Shown here one piece after another: positions 50,801 through 62,607 of a DNA stretch of 64,000 bases; position 1 is the first letter of the stretch; each line of letters begins with the position of its first letter. The notes under the pieces were generated by a model. The model saw only the letters and a program-made list of their open reading frames with translations. It did not search any database and had not been told where the DNA came from. Origin of the DNA: Chionis minor (taxonomy: Eukaryota; Chordata; Aves; Charadriiformes; Chionididae); the NCBI GenBank assembly GCA_013398295.1, contig VZSF01008879.1, positions 1 through 64,000 of the forward strand, read 5' to 3'. The position numbers and the translations under genes are program-made.

Positions 50801-53800
50801 AAAAAATTATACATAGAAAAGAAAAACTGGTGGACATACAGAGTGAGGACTAACACCACTGAGCAACAGCATTTCAGAAAATGGAGTGTGTGTTCTTGCT
50901 ACAAAACCCACAAAGTTATTTTGGGTTCTCTGAACAGGAGTGCCACACTAGGAAGAAGTTGTGCTCTGCATACAGCCTGTGGCACACACTTCAGAGAAGG
51001 CGTGTGAACCAGTGAGGGTCCAGGACAAATCAAGAAGAGTCCATTTGAATCCATGAGCTACAAAGAAATGTGCAAACAGCCAGGTCCATTTAGCCGAGGG
51101 AAGAGAGAATGAGGGCAGCGTTCCACAATTTCAGTGTCAGAAGGGCTCTGGTAGCGATGGTTCTCCGTGCCCACATGAGAAATAGTGAAATAGAGAAATA
51201 ATCACCCTAAATAGTAATAAGGTTAATTGGATGCTGTCCAGGAGAATCTCTGCCACAGTCTGACCGCTAACCGCACTCAGGGTGCAGGGCAAGATGAACT
51301 AGTCTGAAAAAAGACCCATGAAATGTCCTTGCTGTGGATGCAGGGTCCTCAGCTCTAAATGTTTCTCTTTGCAGATCCATTCCTTTGGGGCCATTCCACT
51401 TGAAAATGTACAGGCAGCTCAAGCAGCTGCAGAACGTTTTATGAAGGGGTAAAAAAAACCCCAACAAAGATGTGTTGCAGCAACCAATCACAGAATCATA
51501 GAATGGTTAGAGTTGGAAGGGACCTTAAAGATCATCAAGTTCCAACCCCCCTGCCATGGGCAGGGACACCTCTCACTAGAGCAGGTTGCTCAAAGCCCCA
51601 TCCAGCCTGGCCTTAAACACTTCCAGGGATGGGGCATCCACAACTTCTCTGGGCAACCTGTTCCAGTGCCTCACCACCCTCACAGTAAAGAACTTCTTCC
51701 TAATATCTAATCTAAATCTCCCCTCTTCCAATTTAAAACCATTACCCACTGTCCTATCACTGTCAGCTTCTCCTGACAAAGAGTCCCTCTCCAGCTCTCC
51801 TGTAGGCTCCCTTCAGATACTGAAAGGCTGCTATCAGGTCTCCCCGGAGCCTTCTCTTCTCCAGGCTGAACAGCCCCAGCTCTCTCAGCCTGTCCTCATA
51901 GGAGAGGTGCTCCATCCCTCTAATCATCTTAGTGGCCCTTTGCTGGACCTGTTCCAACAGTTCCATGTCCTTTCTATGTTGAGGCCTCCAGAGCTGGACA
52001 CAGTACTCCAGGTGGGGTCTCACAAGCGCAGAGTAGAGGGGGAGAATCACCTCCCGTGACCTGCTGGCCACGCTTCTTTTGATGCAACCCAGGATACGGT
52101 TGGCTTTCTGGGCTGCCAGCGCGCACTGCCGGCTCACGTTGAGCTTCTCATCCATGAGCACTCCCAAGTCCTTCTCCTCAGGGCTGCTCTCCAGCCATTC
52201 TCTGCCCAGCCTGTATTTATGCCTGGGATTGCCACATCCCAGGTGTAGGACTCTGCACTTGGCTTGGTTGAACTTCATGCCATTTGCATTAGCCCACCTC
52301 TCAAGCCTGTCCAGGTCCCTCTGGATGGCATCCCTTCAACACAACAGACTGACCACAAATGATGATTAAAATACTCTGTATTCTGCTTTCCATAGGGAAG
52401 TAGCTGGGAACGTTTACCTGTAACCAGTGGATTACATTTTGTACTGAAGTCCCTGCTGGGGAGTGTGCCGCGTACACATCAACTCGGCTCTGAAAGGAGA
52501 CAAGGACATTTCACAACACGTTTCACCTAGCTCCAGGAAAACAGGGCAGCCAAGGCTTTGTCCTCCAGAAAGACACCAAGGGCCCGCTGCAGATTTATTC
52601 CTACCTACCATATTTACGTTCTTCCAGTTAAATCCAAAGAGCATAGACAAGACACTCTTGCAGGTCTTTGAGCAGGCACAGAATTTGGAAAGGACCAGCT
52701 CACCCAAGGCGGTGTGCGGTAGGAACTCTTTGGTGCCAAACATCTCCTGTAAAATTGCAAATATACTCATAAAATATGAAGACTGATCATGTTCTCCTCA
52801 AAGCACCACCACTTCATAGCTTCTAATTTACCCCCTTATTAAGATATGAGGTTGCCCATGAGTGGACCCTTCCTTGCACCCCATTAAATGGTTCTGTTCT
52901 CTGTTTTTTACATGCATGACCTCTTACATTCATTGTACTCTTGCGTTACATGATAGGGCTCAATTCACAGTCTCTGAATCAGTTCTTTTCGCCGACGTTT
53001 TGACACCTGCTGTGTGCACATCTGCCCCTACCACTTGGCTCTAATTCTGCCAGAACAGTTTGGGGAGTAAATTCAGGGCAGTACACAAAGACTCTGGACT
53101 GAGACCTGTGATTCTCTTTGTTATGAAAACAGATGGAGCATGGAATTCCTCTCTCTGTAAATGATTTGAAATATGCTATGTGAGTAATTTCACAGTCTCT
53201 ATGAAAAATTACATTCATTTTTGGCTATGCAGAATATAGTCTGGACTGACGTACCTTAAACCCATAGTCAGAAAAAAAAGCGAGCTTTCTCAATGGACTT
53301 TGAACAAACATAATTGTGGCCACAGGTGCTAAAGCAAAGTACATCTTGATTTTCTGAGCCAGCTGAGGCATAGTGGAAAAGGCTATAAAAGCTGGGGAGG
53401 GAGGGGGAAAAAAACAAAGAAGAAAAAACCAGCTTACTCTTTCAAGACATTCATGTATACAGTTTAACTTTAGTAAGAGCTGTTTTCCAAATCCCAAAGA
53501 TAACAGAGACTTCCTACACTGTCATGAAGATTGGTCAAAAAGACTCACTTACCTATAGTGGTGCCTTGTGAATGACCGATGTAATATAACTGCTTCTGTC
53601 CTGTTTTCTGTTCAATAAAGTTTATAATTGCTGGGAGGTCATATTTAGCCATTTCATCAAAGCTGCAGAAGGAAGAATACCCATCTTACCAAGACGTGTA
53701 GCATCTACATCTGAACAACTATCACCAACAAACCACAAAACCAGCAGGAAGTGTAGGGCACCACCACAAACTTCTTCATCCTACTGAGTGTGTCTTTTGG

Positions 53801-55797
53801 TAAGCACATGGGGTTTTCACCTCAAATAAGTGGACATGCTTCGGTTCAGCCCGGTTCATTCCTCCCTGAGCTGGGACAGCATCACCTTTGAAGATGCAAG
53901 AAGTCAGTTGTTTCTGAGATCCTCCAACTACCCCTGTTTACCTGAAAGCCCAGAATTCCTCCCGTTTGGGAGAGAGGACGAGATGTCGCTTGGACCAAGT
54001 GTTCCCTCTGCTGTTGCCTATCCAAACGTCATAGCCAGCGTCTGCGAGAATGAAGCCCAGGCTGTTGTTGGCCAAATTGGTAACCCATATACTGCCTTCT
54101 CCAAATAAACCATGCTGCAGAAATGCAACGGGCCTTGGACCTGGAACACAGGCATCATGATTACTTCTTTTTTTTTGTTCCAATACTGTCTGTCATCATT
54201 TGAGACACTTTAGGGACTTTTTTCCTCCTTAATTATGGCAGCTGCAGTGTATGGAGGTTTGTGTCAGTGTTAGGTAGGTCTGTTCCCCTTGATTTCAGTA
54301 CAACAGCTTTGCTATGTAGCAGTTGCACCATATCTCAGTGCACCATGTTGCGGTTGCACCGTGCCTCAGGACACTTCGCCTTTTATCCCCAATACCCCTT
54401 CTAACCTTCTCTGCAGATGACTGATTGTTAAGAAAGTGAACATCTAGAGTTCAGGGACAGTATAAAAAAACACCAAATCTTCCCGTGTCCCTTATTTTCT
54501 CAAACTCCTGAACAATGCGGGAAGTTCTCCCCCACAGCCGACTATGTCCCACTAAGATGTGCGCACGAGTTCTTTGCTGAAGTGACAAATCTCACCAAGA
54601 GGCAGAATAAATTTTTCCACCTGGTCTACTGTTACTTTGGTCACGGTCTTGGGGCTGGGAGGGAAAAGGTTTGAACAAATAGAGATGGGGAAGAGGACTT
54701 AAAACCCTGTCTCCCGCACCCTGCAGCAGGTCCTTTATTACTATTATAAATGTGTATAATACACAATGCTATATCACTATTTCAGAGACATCTCACAGCA
54801 TCTGCTTTTCTCTCCAGGAACACTGCCTGGCTGAGTGTTTTCAGAGACACAAGCACAGCAGCACCTATGCCCTGCACCTCAGCAGGCTTTTGTCAGAAAG
54901 GCTTTGCTGAGAGCTTCAGTGGAACTTCGGCTTCCCAGGCCCAAGGACTGTAGGCAGACATGGAGGTGCCTGGAGAGGTGAGAGGATGTACCATTTTATG
55001 GATCTAAAGCCTCCGTCCTGACTGAGGAGTTGTCACTCCTCACAGGACAAGAGGGTCCCCTGGAAGCTCCTCAAGGAGTATCAAACTGGTCTGCTGATCT
55101 GTCACACGGCTGCAGGACCACGTACTAGATGCCAGGCTCCCAGGGAAAATTGGGGTACCAGTGGGTAGGATGGCTGGGCTGCTTCTCACTGATAGGACTG
55201 CAGCCTGCTGGGTGCATGTGGCATCACCCACACTCAGGTCTCCACGCAGGGTGAGAAAACGTCAAATTTTGAAACCCCTACAAATTCTTATTGATCAAAA
55301 CAGAGGCTACAGATACCAGGGCCATGGGGGACCTTGCAAAGCCTCCTACACAAGCCATGTTAACCCAATTGGAAGACAGCATAAGGTGTGAGTTTCCTAT
55401 ATAACACAGGTACCACTTTTATCTTGGCTTCCAGCATTTCCTCTGCCGTACGGAATTCTGTTTAGCTGAAGGATATAGCCATCTTCTGTTACCACATCAT
55501 ACTCCTCACTGGGGTATCCCCAGAAGGACACCATTTCACTCTGCAAGAAATAAAAAGGAAATAATGTTTGCGAGGCTCTGTGATGCTTGCCTTCAAGATA
55601 ATCCATAAACATAGTATTTAACTATTGGTACTTTATATTGACTGTTTCCCAGACACTTACTGCCTCTGCTCCAATGCCATCATACTTACGATGCTCATCC
55701 GTGCTTCTGGATTCTTAGAGTAACGAAAACTAAAGAGGCATTGCCCAGATACCATCCCATGGACCATGGACATCAGAGCTAGTGCCAGCCACATCAT
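47622..55797 (-). CDS. Lipase gene C: intact acid lipase, LIPM-like
   Basis: Nine coding exons on the minus strand join in phase: 55797-55690, 55540-55414, 54140-53942, 53662-53553, 53391-53255, 52746-52609, 52489-52418, 49095-49027 and 47855-47622. The product is 397 residues, close to human LIPA (399). Order of landmarks: signal peptide [31 protein letters not shown]; oxyanion motif [17 protein letters not shown] glycosylation sequon; [14 protein letters not shown]; nucleophile [10 protein letters not shown] (Ser176); cap segments [20 protein letters not shown] and [28 protein letters not shown]; Asp343 in SGGVDCLAD; His372 in [10 protein letters not shown]. The [17 protein letters not shown] and VYAAH phrases recall LIPM more than LIPA, from memory of the family, so the ortholog call is tentative. 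The expected activity is ester or triacylglycerol hydrolysis after secretion or delivery to lysosomes. Odd point: Cys344 where most members have Trp (GGxDW). Intron 8 holds three CR1 pieces in the sense direction. Confidence 0.9.
48042..48099. repeat. AT-rich tandem repeat
   Basis: TTAGTAAATTAAA-type unit repeated several times in a gene C intron. Confidence 0.75.
48190..48262 (+). mobile_element. CR1 3'-end fragment
   Basis: CAGGAGGTTGGACTGGAGAC followed by CTCAGAGGTCCCTTCCA is the terminal part of an avian CR1, here in the plus direction, opposite to gene C. Confidence 0.7.
49027..49095 (-). CDS. Gene C exon 9 (diverged)
   Basis: Residues 298-320, [20 protein letters not shown] then YRQ. 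69 nt against 66 in genes A and B. The LRAYD-G phrase is LIPM-like and the usual HYNQ or KYNQ end has become RYRQ. Acceptor TTTGCTGCAG, donor GTAAGT. Confidence 0.8.
49405..49612 (-). mobile_element. CR1 3'-end fragment (older)
   Basis: Antisense of the CR1 tail on the plus strand: GAGGTTGGAAGGTACCTCTG, then GGATGGAGACTCCCTGCC and a CR1-typical GGGCTGCTCCTCGCTCC. It ends where the next CR1 starts its own 3' terminus at 49613. Confidence 0.65.
49613..50715 (-). mobile_element. CR1 LINE 3' portion in gene C intron 8
   Basis: The 3' end is at 49613 (ATCACAGAATCACAGAACCA on the plus strand). The minus strand encodes RT from about 50715: [44 protein letters not shown] with both Asp of the active site, [20 protein letters not shown] and [12 protein letters not shown]. 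One frame break lies near 50270. Five-prime truncated, same direction as gene C. Confidence 0.9.
51488..52340 (-). mobile_element. CR1 LINE 3' portion in gene C intron 8, young-looking
   Basis: The 3' end is at 51488 (TCACAGAATCATAGAATGGT on the plus strand). On the minus strand a single frame of about 170 codons reads [20 protein letters not shown] through [14 protein letters not shown] and [20 protein letters not shown], then [20 protein letters not shown] after a frame change. Few lesions, so it is the best preserved CR1 here. Its truncated 5' end lies about 80 bp from the exon 8 donor of gene C. Confidence 0.9.
52418..52489 (-). CDS. Gene C exon 8
   Basis: Residues 274-297, [20 protein letters not shown] then HWLQ. 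72 nt. Acceptor CTCCTTTCAG, donor GTAAAC. Confidence 0.92.
52609..52746 (-). CDS. Gene C exon 7
   Basis: Residues 228-273, [20 protein letters not shown] through [10 protein letters not shown], donor GTAGGT. 138 nt; four Cys in the middle (FCACSKTCK). Confidence 0.92.
53255..53391 (-). CDS. Gene C exon 6
   Basis: Residues 183-227, [20 protein letters not shown] and [15 protein letters not shown]. 137 nt, acceptor CCCTCCCCAG, donor GTACGT. Confidence 0.92.
53553..53662 (-). CDS. Gene C exon 5 (nucleophile)
   Basis: Residues 146-181, [20 protein letters not shown] to [11 protein letters not shown], Ser176 in a canonical GHSQG. 110 nt, donor GTAAGT. Confidence 0.94.
53942..54140 (-). CDS. Gene C exon 4 (oxyanion motif)
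   Basis: Residues 80-144, [52 protein letters not shown]. 199 nt, acceptor TGTGTTCCAG, donor GTAAAC. Confidence 0.94.
55414..55540 (-). CDS. Gene C exon 3
   Basis: Residues 37-78 plus one base, [42 protein letters not shown]. 127 nt, three codons longer than in genes A and B (extra residues before the phase-1 donor GTACCT). Confidence 0.9.
55690..55797 (-). CDS. Gene C exon 2 (start codon, signal peptide)
   Basis: Residues 1-36, [20 protein letters not shown] to EARMSI, donor GTAAGT. First of two adjacent ATGs chosen. Acceptor TTGTTCTAG lies about eight bases upstream, so an untranslated exon lies further up. Confidence 0.88.
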
Positions 55798-55805
55798 CGC
55801 TTTGC

Positions 55806-56590
55806 CTAGAACAACACATCCATGGTGTCAGTGCTATTGGAAGCAGGGGAGCCTCCAACCATATCTGTACTCACCACGTTTTGATTTCGTATCACTTAGA
55901 GGCTCGCTTGATATCCAGAGAGAAACACTGATTACCGATCAAAGCTTGGGAGACACAGCAGCACTTGGGGAAGAATAACCTGTGCTTTTACTGTACGCTA
56001 ACAACGGGTGATTTCCAGCAGCAAAAGGAGAGATGTGAGCAGGAAAACACCTCTGGTAGGACTCAGAGTTAGTCTGGTGGCCAAGATGACCACCAGATAC
56101 ATGTGCAGTGTCTCAGGAAATACATCTCAACTGGGATATTTTCAAGGAGGTGCAACGGACTTTCAGGAATTCCAGTAAGGGGCAAGGCAGCAATCCTCAC
56201 ATACTCTACAGACCACTAGAAATTGCAAGTGTGTTAAAATATAACATCGCATGCATGATCTTTTTTTCTGTTATTTTTGTCTAATATATCCACTCCTGTC
56301 CAAAAGAAACCAGAAAACACCTTTGAACCCTAGTCTGCAGTGAGATTAGCTGCTGGAGCTCAAGGGCAGCTTGGTGCATTCTGCGGGAGTCGCAGGACTG
56401 CAAGGCAAGGCATGTCCAACTGAAAATCATGGAGCATTTAATTATGGCTTTAAAAACAATCCATTACTGTACGGTGGGCTCTCATTTTAAATGGTAAATT
56501 CCAGTGTTCACCACATGGCCCCCTCCTCTACAGACCGACAGCTGTGCAAACACTGTCTCCCAAATCATCTTTGGTAAAAAAAAAGCTACA
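55806..56590. other. No gene recognised (5' flank of gene C)
   Basis: No repeat and no exon recognised. The untranslated first exon of gene C should be in this direction. Confidence 0.4.
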
Positions 56591-57160
56591 GTTTTCTCAT
56601 CTCAGCAAGACATACAAGGCAGAGAAATGGGAAGTCCTCCACGTGAGCAGAAAAAAAATAAAACCCATGCCACAGTACCAGGTGGATAGACTTGGTAAAA
56701 AGACACACACCAAACAAAAATCAGCTTGAGGAGAAGGAGGTGGGCATTACAGGGGACAATAAGATTACCAAGACCGCACCCTGGCAGTGATGAAGGCTGT
56801 GCTGGCCGGTGTGCAGGCAGCGGGTCCAGGGAGGAGGCCATTGCCTCTGCTGGGCACTGGGGAGGCCACAGCTGCATACTGGGACATTTAGGGGCTGCCT
56901 AATACAAGACCTACATAGCGAACTGGAGTGAGACCCATGCAGGACTACTGTATTGGTGGGGTGGACGCCAGGAGAGGCTGGGGGAGCTGGGCTTGCTCAG
57001 CTGCAGATAACAAGGCAAAGGGGGAATCCAACGGCATCTCCCACTGCCCAAAGGTGTCCTGGAGACACTGGGACTGGACTCTGCTCGGCGGGACACAGCT
57101 AGAGCCCCAGAAGCACTGGTACAAGCTGCAGATCCCAAGCCAGGCTTTCTTGTACCAATA
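56590..57160 (+). mobile_element. Old CR1 fragment
   Basis: The plus strand retains KWEVLHVSRK (compare [10 protein letters not shown]), a GGGCACTGGGGAGGCCACA phrase and GAGAGGCTGGGGGAGCTGGG followed by CTTGCTCAGC, all worn CR1 RT-region sequence with stops. Confidence 0.65.
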
Positions 57161-57599
57161 CACAAAGGATGTAGGGTGTTACTTGTATCAGTTATGACAC
57201 AGTGCAAGCTGCTTCTCCCTGGTCTCTTCCCAGCTGCATTACAGGAAAGGGTATGACCAAGAGGGAGAGCTTTGTAACATTGCCATGCTGTTTGCACCAC
57301 CCATTTACACAACTGTCCCAAGTCTACCCAGGAGGCAGAGGGAGGATAGCAGTTTGATTTTGATCAGTCGAATACGAACAAATACTGCATTCACTTCTTA
57401 AATAGAAATGAACTCATGAAAAGAAAACCTCTAATGACTTGATCACAGTGAAAAACACAAGAATTGATTACATTTCATTCAGAGAAGGACATTTATAAGC
57501 ACAAATCTATGCGTGAATTGTATCACCTTACTTGGGAGCAATGTGTTTTCCAGCAGATCTAGACATCACTTAGAAGATACTGGGTTTAACACCATTTAA

Positions 57600-57870
57600 A
57601 AAACTACTTTGTGTGCTGGCGAGTGCACCTGCCACAAGAGGTGGTGAAGGCAAATAGGAACAGGAGGAGGTTTTACACCAAGTTATGGGCAAGAGGTCCA
57701 CAAACAGATACTGAAAGGACTAGGCAGGGTTGTTCCCTCCAACAGCAGCTGTAGATGTTAGCAACCACAAGATGACGGACCACTGGGCAGGGAAAACTAG
57801 GCTGGACCAACCTCTGGATCTGAGGCAGCAGATCAGATTTTGGTCTTCTGTTCTCAAACACAGGCAGTTG
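57600..57870 (+). repeat. Possible old LINE tail
   Basis: A stretch with GAGGTGGTGAAGGCAAATAG and ACAGCAGCTGTAGATGTTAG resembles the end region of older CR1-type elements, but I cannot align it firmly. Confidence 0.35.
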
Positions 57871-60259
57871 GGTTGGAGTTGTTTTCCTTCAGTTGGAGCC
57901 ATAAACACCATCCACATCCACACTTAGAAAGAGACCCGACTCTACTGATATTTTTCCCACACTCACCTTTATAAAAGCAGAGGCTACCAGCCCAGCCAAG
58001 GAGCAGCACGGCTCCTGCAGGAGGAGATGGGGAGATGTCAGTGCCTTGGATGGATAGACAATACAGGGAAGTGGTGCCTGGTGCGCAGAGGAGACAGAGA
58101 CACAGCGGCAGCAGAGGACTGATCGTCACCTCTCGCTGGTGTGCGGCACAACGTTCTTCATCTCTCTTGAGACAACCTTATTTGAACTGTCTGGAGGGTG
58201 CGGTAGCAAGAACAGAGAAGTCTAAATGTAAACACACTGAGATGTTAAACATATAAATCATGAGGCAATACCATAGTTAAGAAAGTATGATTGCCCAGAA
58301 TTTGTTTGGACAGGCCAGTTAAATACTGTTTAGGCAGGGCCAAATAACTTTAGATGTTTAAAGGTGATTTCCATGAATTTAGTTGATAACTCTGAAGAAA
58401 GTTTCCAGCCTTGTGTTTCAATGGCCATTTTATTTATTTATTACAAGAGAAATAATTAAGTTGTTAAAAGGGAAGATTGAAGTCTAAAATGGATTTCCAA
58501 TGGCAGATCTTGTGTATTAGAAATGAGGATGTGCCAGACAGAGCTCTACAACACTTTGTTATATGATATTATGGACAGAGCTATCAAATGTGAGCTGGAG
58601 ATTAAATCCCAGGCAACAATGTAAAAACATCTGTACTGGGTCTGGCTAGGATGACGTCAACATTCTTCATAGCACAGGGATGGGACACAGCCAATTGGCT
58701 CAAGCAATTCCCATACTATACAATGTCACGGTCAGCAATAAAAACTGGGGAGGGGGATGTTGTCTTCCAAGGTTGTTCAGAGCCTGGCTGGGCATCGGTC
58801 TGCTCATGGGAGGTGGTGAGTGATTGCCTTTGCATCTCTTGTTTTTATTTTCTTTCCTTCATTTACTAGACTGTCTTTCTCTTGACCCAGTTTTCTCACT
58901 TTTGCTCTTCCTGTCCCTTCCACCTGTCTCACTTGGGGGTGAGGGGTGGAGTGAGCGAGTGAGTGGCTGTGTAGATGCTTAGCTGTTGGATGGAGTTAAC
59001 CCACCACGACATCCTCGATCTTCACACCCTTACAGGAAAGTACAGAGTGCCTAAACACCCTATCTTACATACACACTGCGGGCAGGGATAGTTATCCTTC
59101 TCCATTACCCATGTCACGGCTGTGGCTGTCTTCTGCCCTGCCTTCCTGGAGTGTTTTGCTTTGGAAATCACAGTGCAGCCTCAGTAGGGAAAGATGTCTT
59201 CTGGCTGTCAACCTGGAGTGGACCTGAGAAATGTCCAAGCCGTGCACCTAGATTTGGCAATTGGTCCCACGCTTTAAACATAACCATAGTAGAGCACTAG
59301 CTCATCATTTAGAGATTCGGAGATTGAGCGCCTCACTTTTAGGGTACAGAGCCCACACTTCAGTAAGACAGCTTTGACTTTCACCTTCCGAGGAAACAGA
59401 TGATGGAAGTCTATACTCCAGGGAAAGGGCAGGGCAGCTCTGGTTACACTCTTCTGGAGGCATTGTCCTGCCTGAAAGATGCAAGGCTAAGGTTGCGCTC
59501 ACAGTCATGAGTCCCACAGCCCTTGAAGAGAGACATTATCACAGGTCTTGCAAGATGCGAGGGCCTCTCAAAGGTCATATGCAGCTCTAGCTGAAGGATC
59601 ATCACTGTAGAGGCTGAATGGGATCAAGGAGAGGCCCTTGAGTTTCAATACATAGTCATGACATCAAAGAAATGTTGCTGGAAAAGGATCTCCAGAGGTC
59701 TTTATCCACTGTTCCATTTGAAGCAAGACTATTCCCAGTACTTGATCAGATTGTCCCTGGCTTTGAGTAGTCAAGTTTTGGAAATCACCCAGGATGGATT
59801 CTATATATATATAAAGCAAACTCTTTACCAATACTTCTCATAAAGTGGTACAAAAATACAGTATAAAAACACAGCCTCCAGTATAAGACTTGCAGTTACA
59901 GCAGCAGTTTCTAGAACACAAAATCCGAGACAAGCTACTACGTGAAGTGGTAAGAAAATAAGGTACGGTCCAGCTGAGCAAGGGGATTGTCCACAGGGAG
60001 CTGTGAACCCCGGTGCGAAAGACATCCTGCGTTGCCATCTCCGTGGGGATCCATCCAGAGACAAGCCCCGTGTGCTGGGCTTTCTGTGTCTGCCTCCACC
60101 TGCTTGTCTGAGCCAAAGCAGACCACGGTTGCTTGGGATTTTTAGGGCGAGGTGGATGCCCACGGGCAGCTCCCAACGATGCTGTCGGTGGCCAGAAAGG
60201 CACTTCACTCTATCATCACCTTTTGCCCTCCACATTGTCACAGGCTGCATTCAGACCAC
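57871..60259. other. No gene recognised
   Basis: Random short frames, a short TATA dinucleotide run near 59801-59812, and nothing that resembles an exon of a known family. Confidence 0.4.
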
Positions 60260-60359
60260 CCTCAGCCTCCCCATGGCCAGACCTAATAAAATCAGCTCCG
60301 TCCACCTCCCATTGTAGGGTGGCTGCCAGTTTGTCAGCCTCCACAGGGCCTCACTGGTG

Positions 60360-60680
60360 TCTCCACATCCCTCGCACCGGGCAGACCAAAACTGGACCTA
60401 GCATCCAGATGTGGCCTCCCTTGCACCAAACAGCAGAGGTGATAACTGAGACCAGGTGGCCACCCATCTGCTCTTGTAGCCCATGCTGTGGTTCTCCCTC
60501 TTTGCACCAAGAGTGCATTGTTGGCTCATGTTCAGTTTGGCATCCGCCACCCCTCCCAGGCCCTTTCCAGTAAGTCTGCTACACCACAGCTCCTAATCAG
60601 AGTGTTATCGTGCCCTGCCCTCATCCAGGGCTGCCTGCCACCAGCACATAATTCAGGTAGGTGTTTGGCCCCAAAGCAGA
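60360..60680 (-). mobile_element. Old CR1 fragment
   Basis: On the plus strand AAACTGGACCTAGCATCCAG and GTGCATTGTTGGCTCATGTT match, in antisense, the CR1 segments seen intact at 63050 (AACTGGACCCAGCACTGCAG) and 63176. Confidence 0.6.
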
Positions 60681-62607
60681 AACATGTCATACATCAGAGA
60701 GTTCTCACCCAATTCCTGCAGCCCTTTCTTGCAACACTCTTGCTTTCTTTGCTAGCAGTCCACACGGCGTGTTCACTAGTGAGCACAGAGCTTTTTCCAT
60801 TGCATTGTACTGTTTTACTTTAGGCACTTTCACTGCTCATCACGCTCAAGTTTAATAATCCTATTTCCTATAAAATTACTGCCAAAGATTCTCTCTTAAT
60901 TATTGATATTCCTCTTTTGGCCTCAGTTCTTTGACTGTCTTAATAGCCTTCTCTGACTACCTTCTACCTGCTTTTAGCAGGCTACTGTTTAGCAAGAAGA
61001 GTGCACATTCAAGAAATTCTGCAGAACTCACTTGCAAATTAGGCTGGCAGTGAGAATCCAGATAACCATTCAGTGCAATAAACCATTCCCAAGCACATTC
61101 AGCATGCAGACCATTTGGTCACAGGCCAAACATTTATGAGGTTTGAGAAATCTTTTCATGAATACGCAAGTAAATCGTAGTGACCAACGACCGCCCAGCC
61201 CACTGGCAGATGTACAGCTGTGCAGTTCAGCAGGTCTTTCAGAAGACAGCAGCTACAAATGGATTCCATTCAGGACCTCCAATGCCCCTGAGCAAGGCTG
61301 AATGCAAAGCCAGAGATGTCCTGAGCCCCAGGACCAGAGTGGATTTCAGCTTGGACACATCTGTGTCCTAGACATCTGACGCCCGAAGATAATGGCCAGC
61401 TTGGAACTACTACCTGAGCCATCAGCATGGAGCACGGAGACAGGGGATGTGGGAGGGGATCCGCCACAGGCAGGGTGCAGAGCAAGGGGCCAACTGGTAC
61501 TCTCCATAGGAAGTGCTGAGGAGGGGGACATAACCTCCTAATGCTTCTTCCCAGGGCAACAGTTCCAGAAAAAGAAAACCTGCCACCAAATCTGAAGTCA
61601 CATCTCTAAACTCTTACATGTTAGAGGGTCAGTTATAGGGTCAACCTTTTTTTTTTTTTTGAAAATGAGGAAGCCCCAGCCTGAACACTTGTTCTCCTCC
61701 ACGACTGCCCCACAGCTCATGTGGGAAGGAGAGACAGGGGCTCCAACCTCTCTTCAAGAAGTGCCTATTAAATAACATCTGCCTTGAGGCCAGATCAGAA
61801 CTCCCATTGAAGATGAGTACCATCAACACCATCAGTGGGTAAGCCCTGTCCCTTAGGCGCAACGAGCTCCATATACGGGACTTTACATCAATCTGTTGCT
61901 AAACACCTATGCCAAAGTGTCAGGTTGCGGTGTTCCCCATACCACAGTGATCCTATCAGCAGTTCTCTGGTAGGTGAGTTCTCTCACCTACACAGCTTGG
62001 TAAGGATAGTAATCCAAATACTTCCCCCAGTCACCCACTCTCAAGGCCAGCAGGATGGGAGCTTGTTTTCCTAAACTGTTGCTACCCCGCAAACTGCTGG
62101 CAACATGTTGAAGGTGAGAGGGGCAGCTCTGCAATGATGACAACAACAGGCAGGGTAAAAATCTGTCTGCTCCAAGAAGCAGCATTATTGGGCCAATGAA
62201 GATGTCCTTAGAAACCACTGTTTGTCACCTCCTGATGGATGTCTTCTGTAACTATTGTCCAGAAAACTCCATCCTTCCCCAGGCAGAGGCGGTGCACGCA
62301 TGCCACCACCCCTCAGCACTACCTATTCCAGTCTCCGCACCTCAGGATCCCACTTTCCTAACATCAAGCCATAGCTTCTTGCAAAACAAGAGCTACTGCT
62401 GTGCATGGTTACATGAAAATTCCGGTCAACGCTTTCTGGAAGCTGTCACACCCTCGGACAACTCCTGGTGGGTAGCACCTCCAGGTGGGCAGGTTTTGAT
62501 TATGCTAGAAACTGCTCAGATGGGTGGAGCAGACCCAGTTTCAGGGCATTCCTGCATGACTGGTCTTGGGATGCAGTCAAACCCATGGCAGAGATGGCTT
62601 ATTACAG
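60681..62607. other. No gene recognised
   Basis: No supported coding feature. T14 at 61647-61660 is the only simple repeat. Confidence 0.4.

Noticed and set aside
52463..52786. Plus-strand open frame across gene C exons 7 and 8.
   Set aside because: Antisense shadow of real lipase exons.
57854..58129. Minus-strand frame with a hydrophobic N-terminus that looks like a signal peptide upstream of gene C.
   Set aside because: It starts at GTG rather than ATG and has no homology or splice partner.
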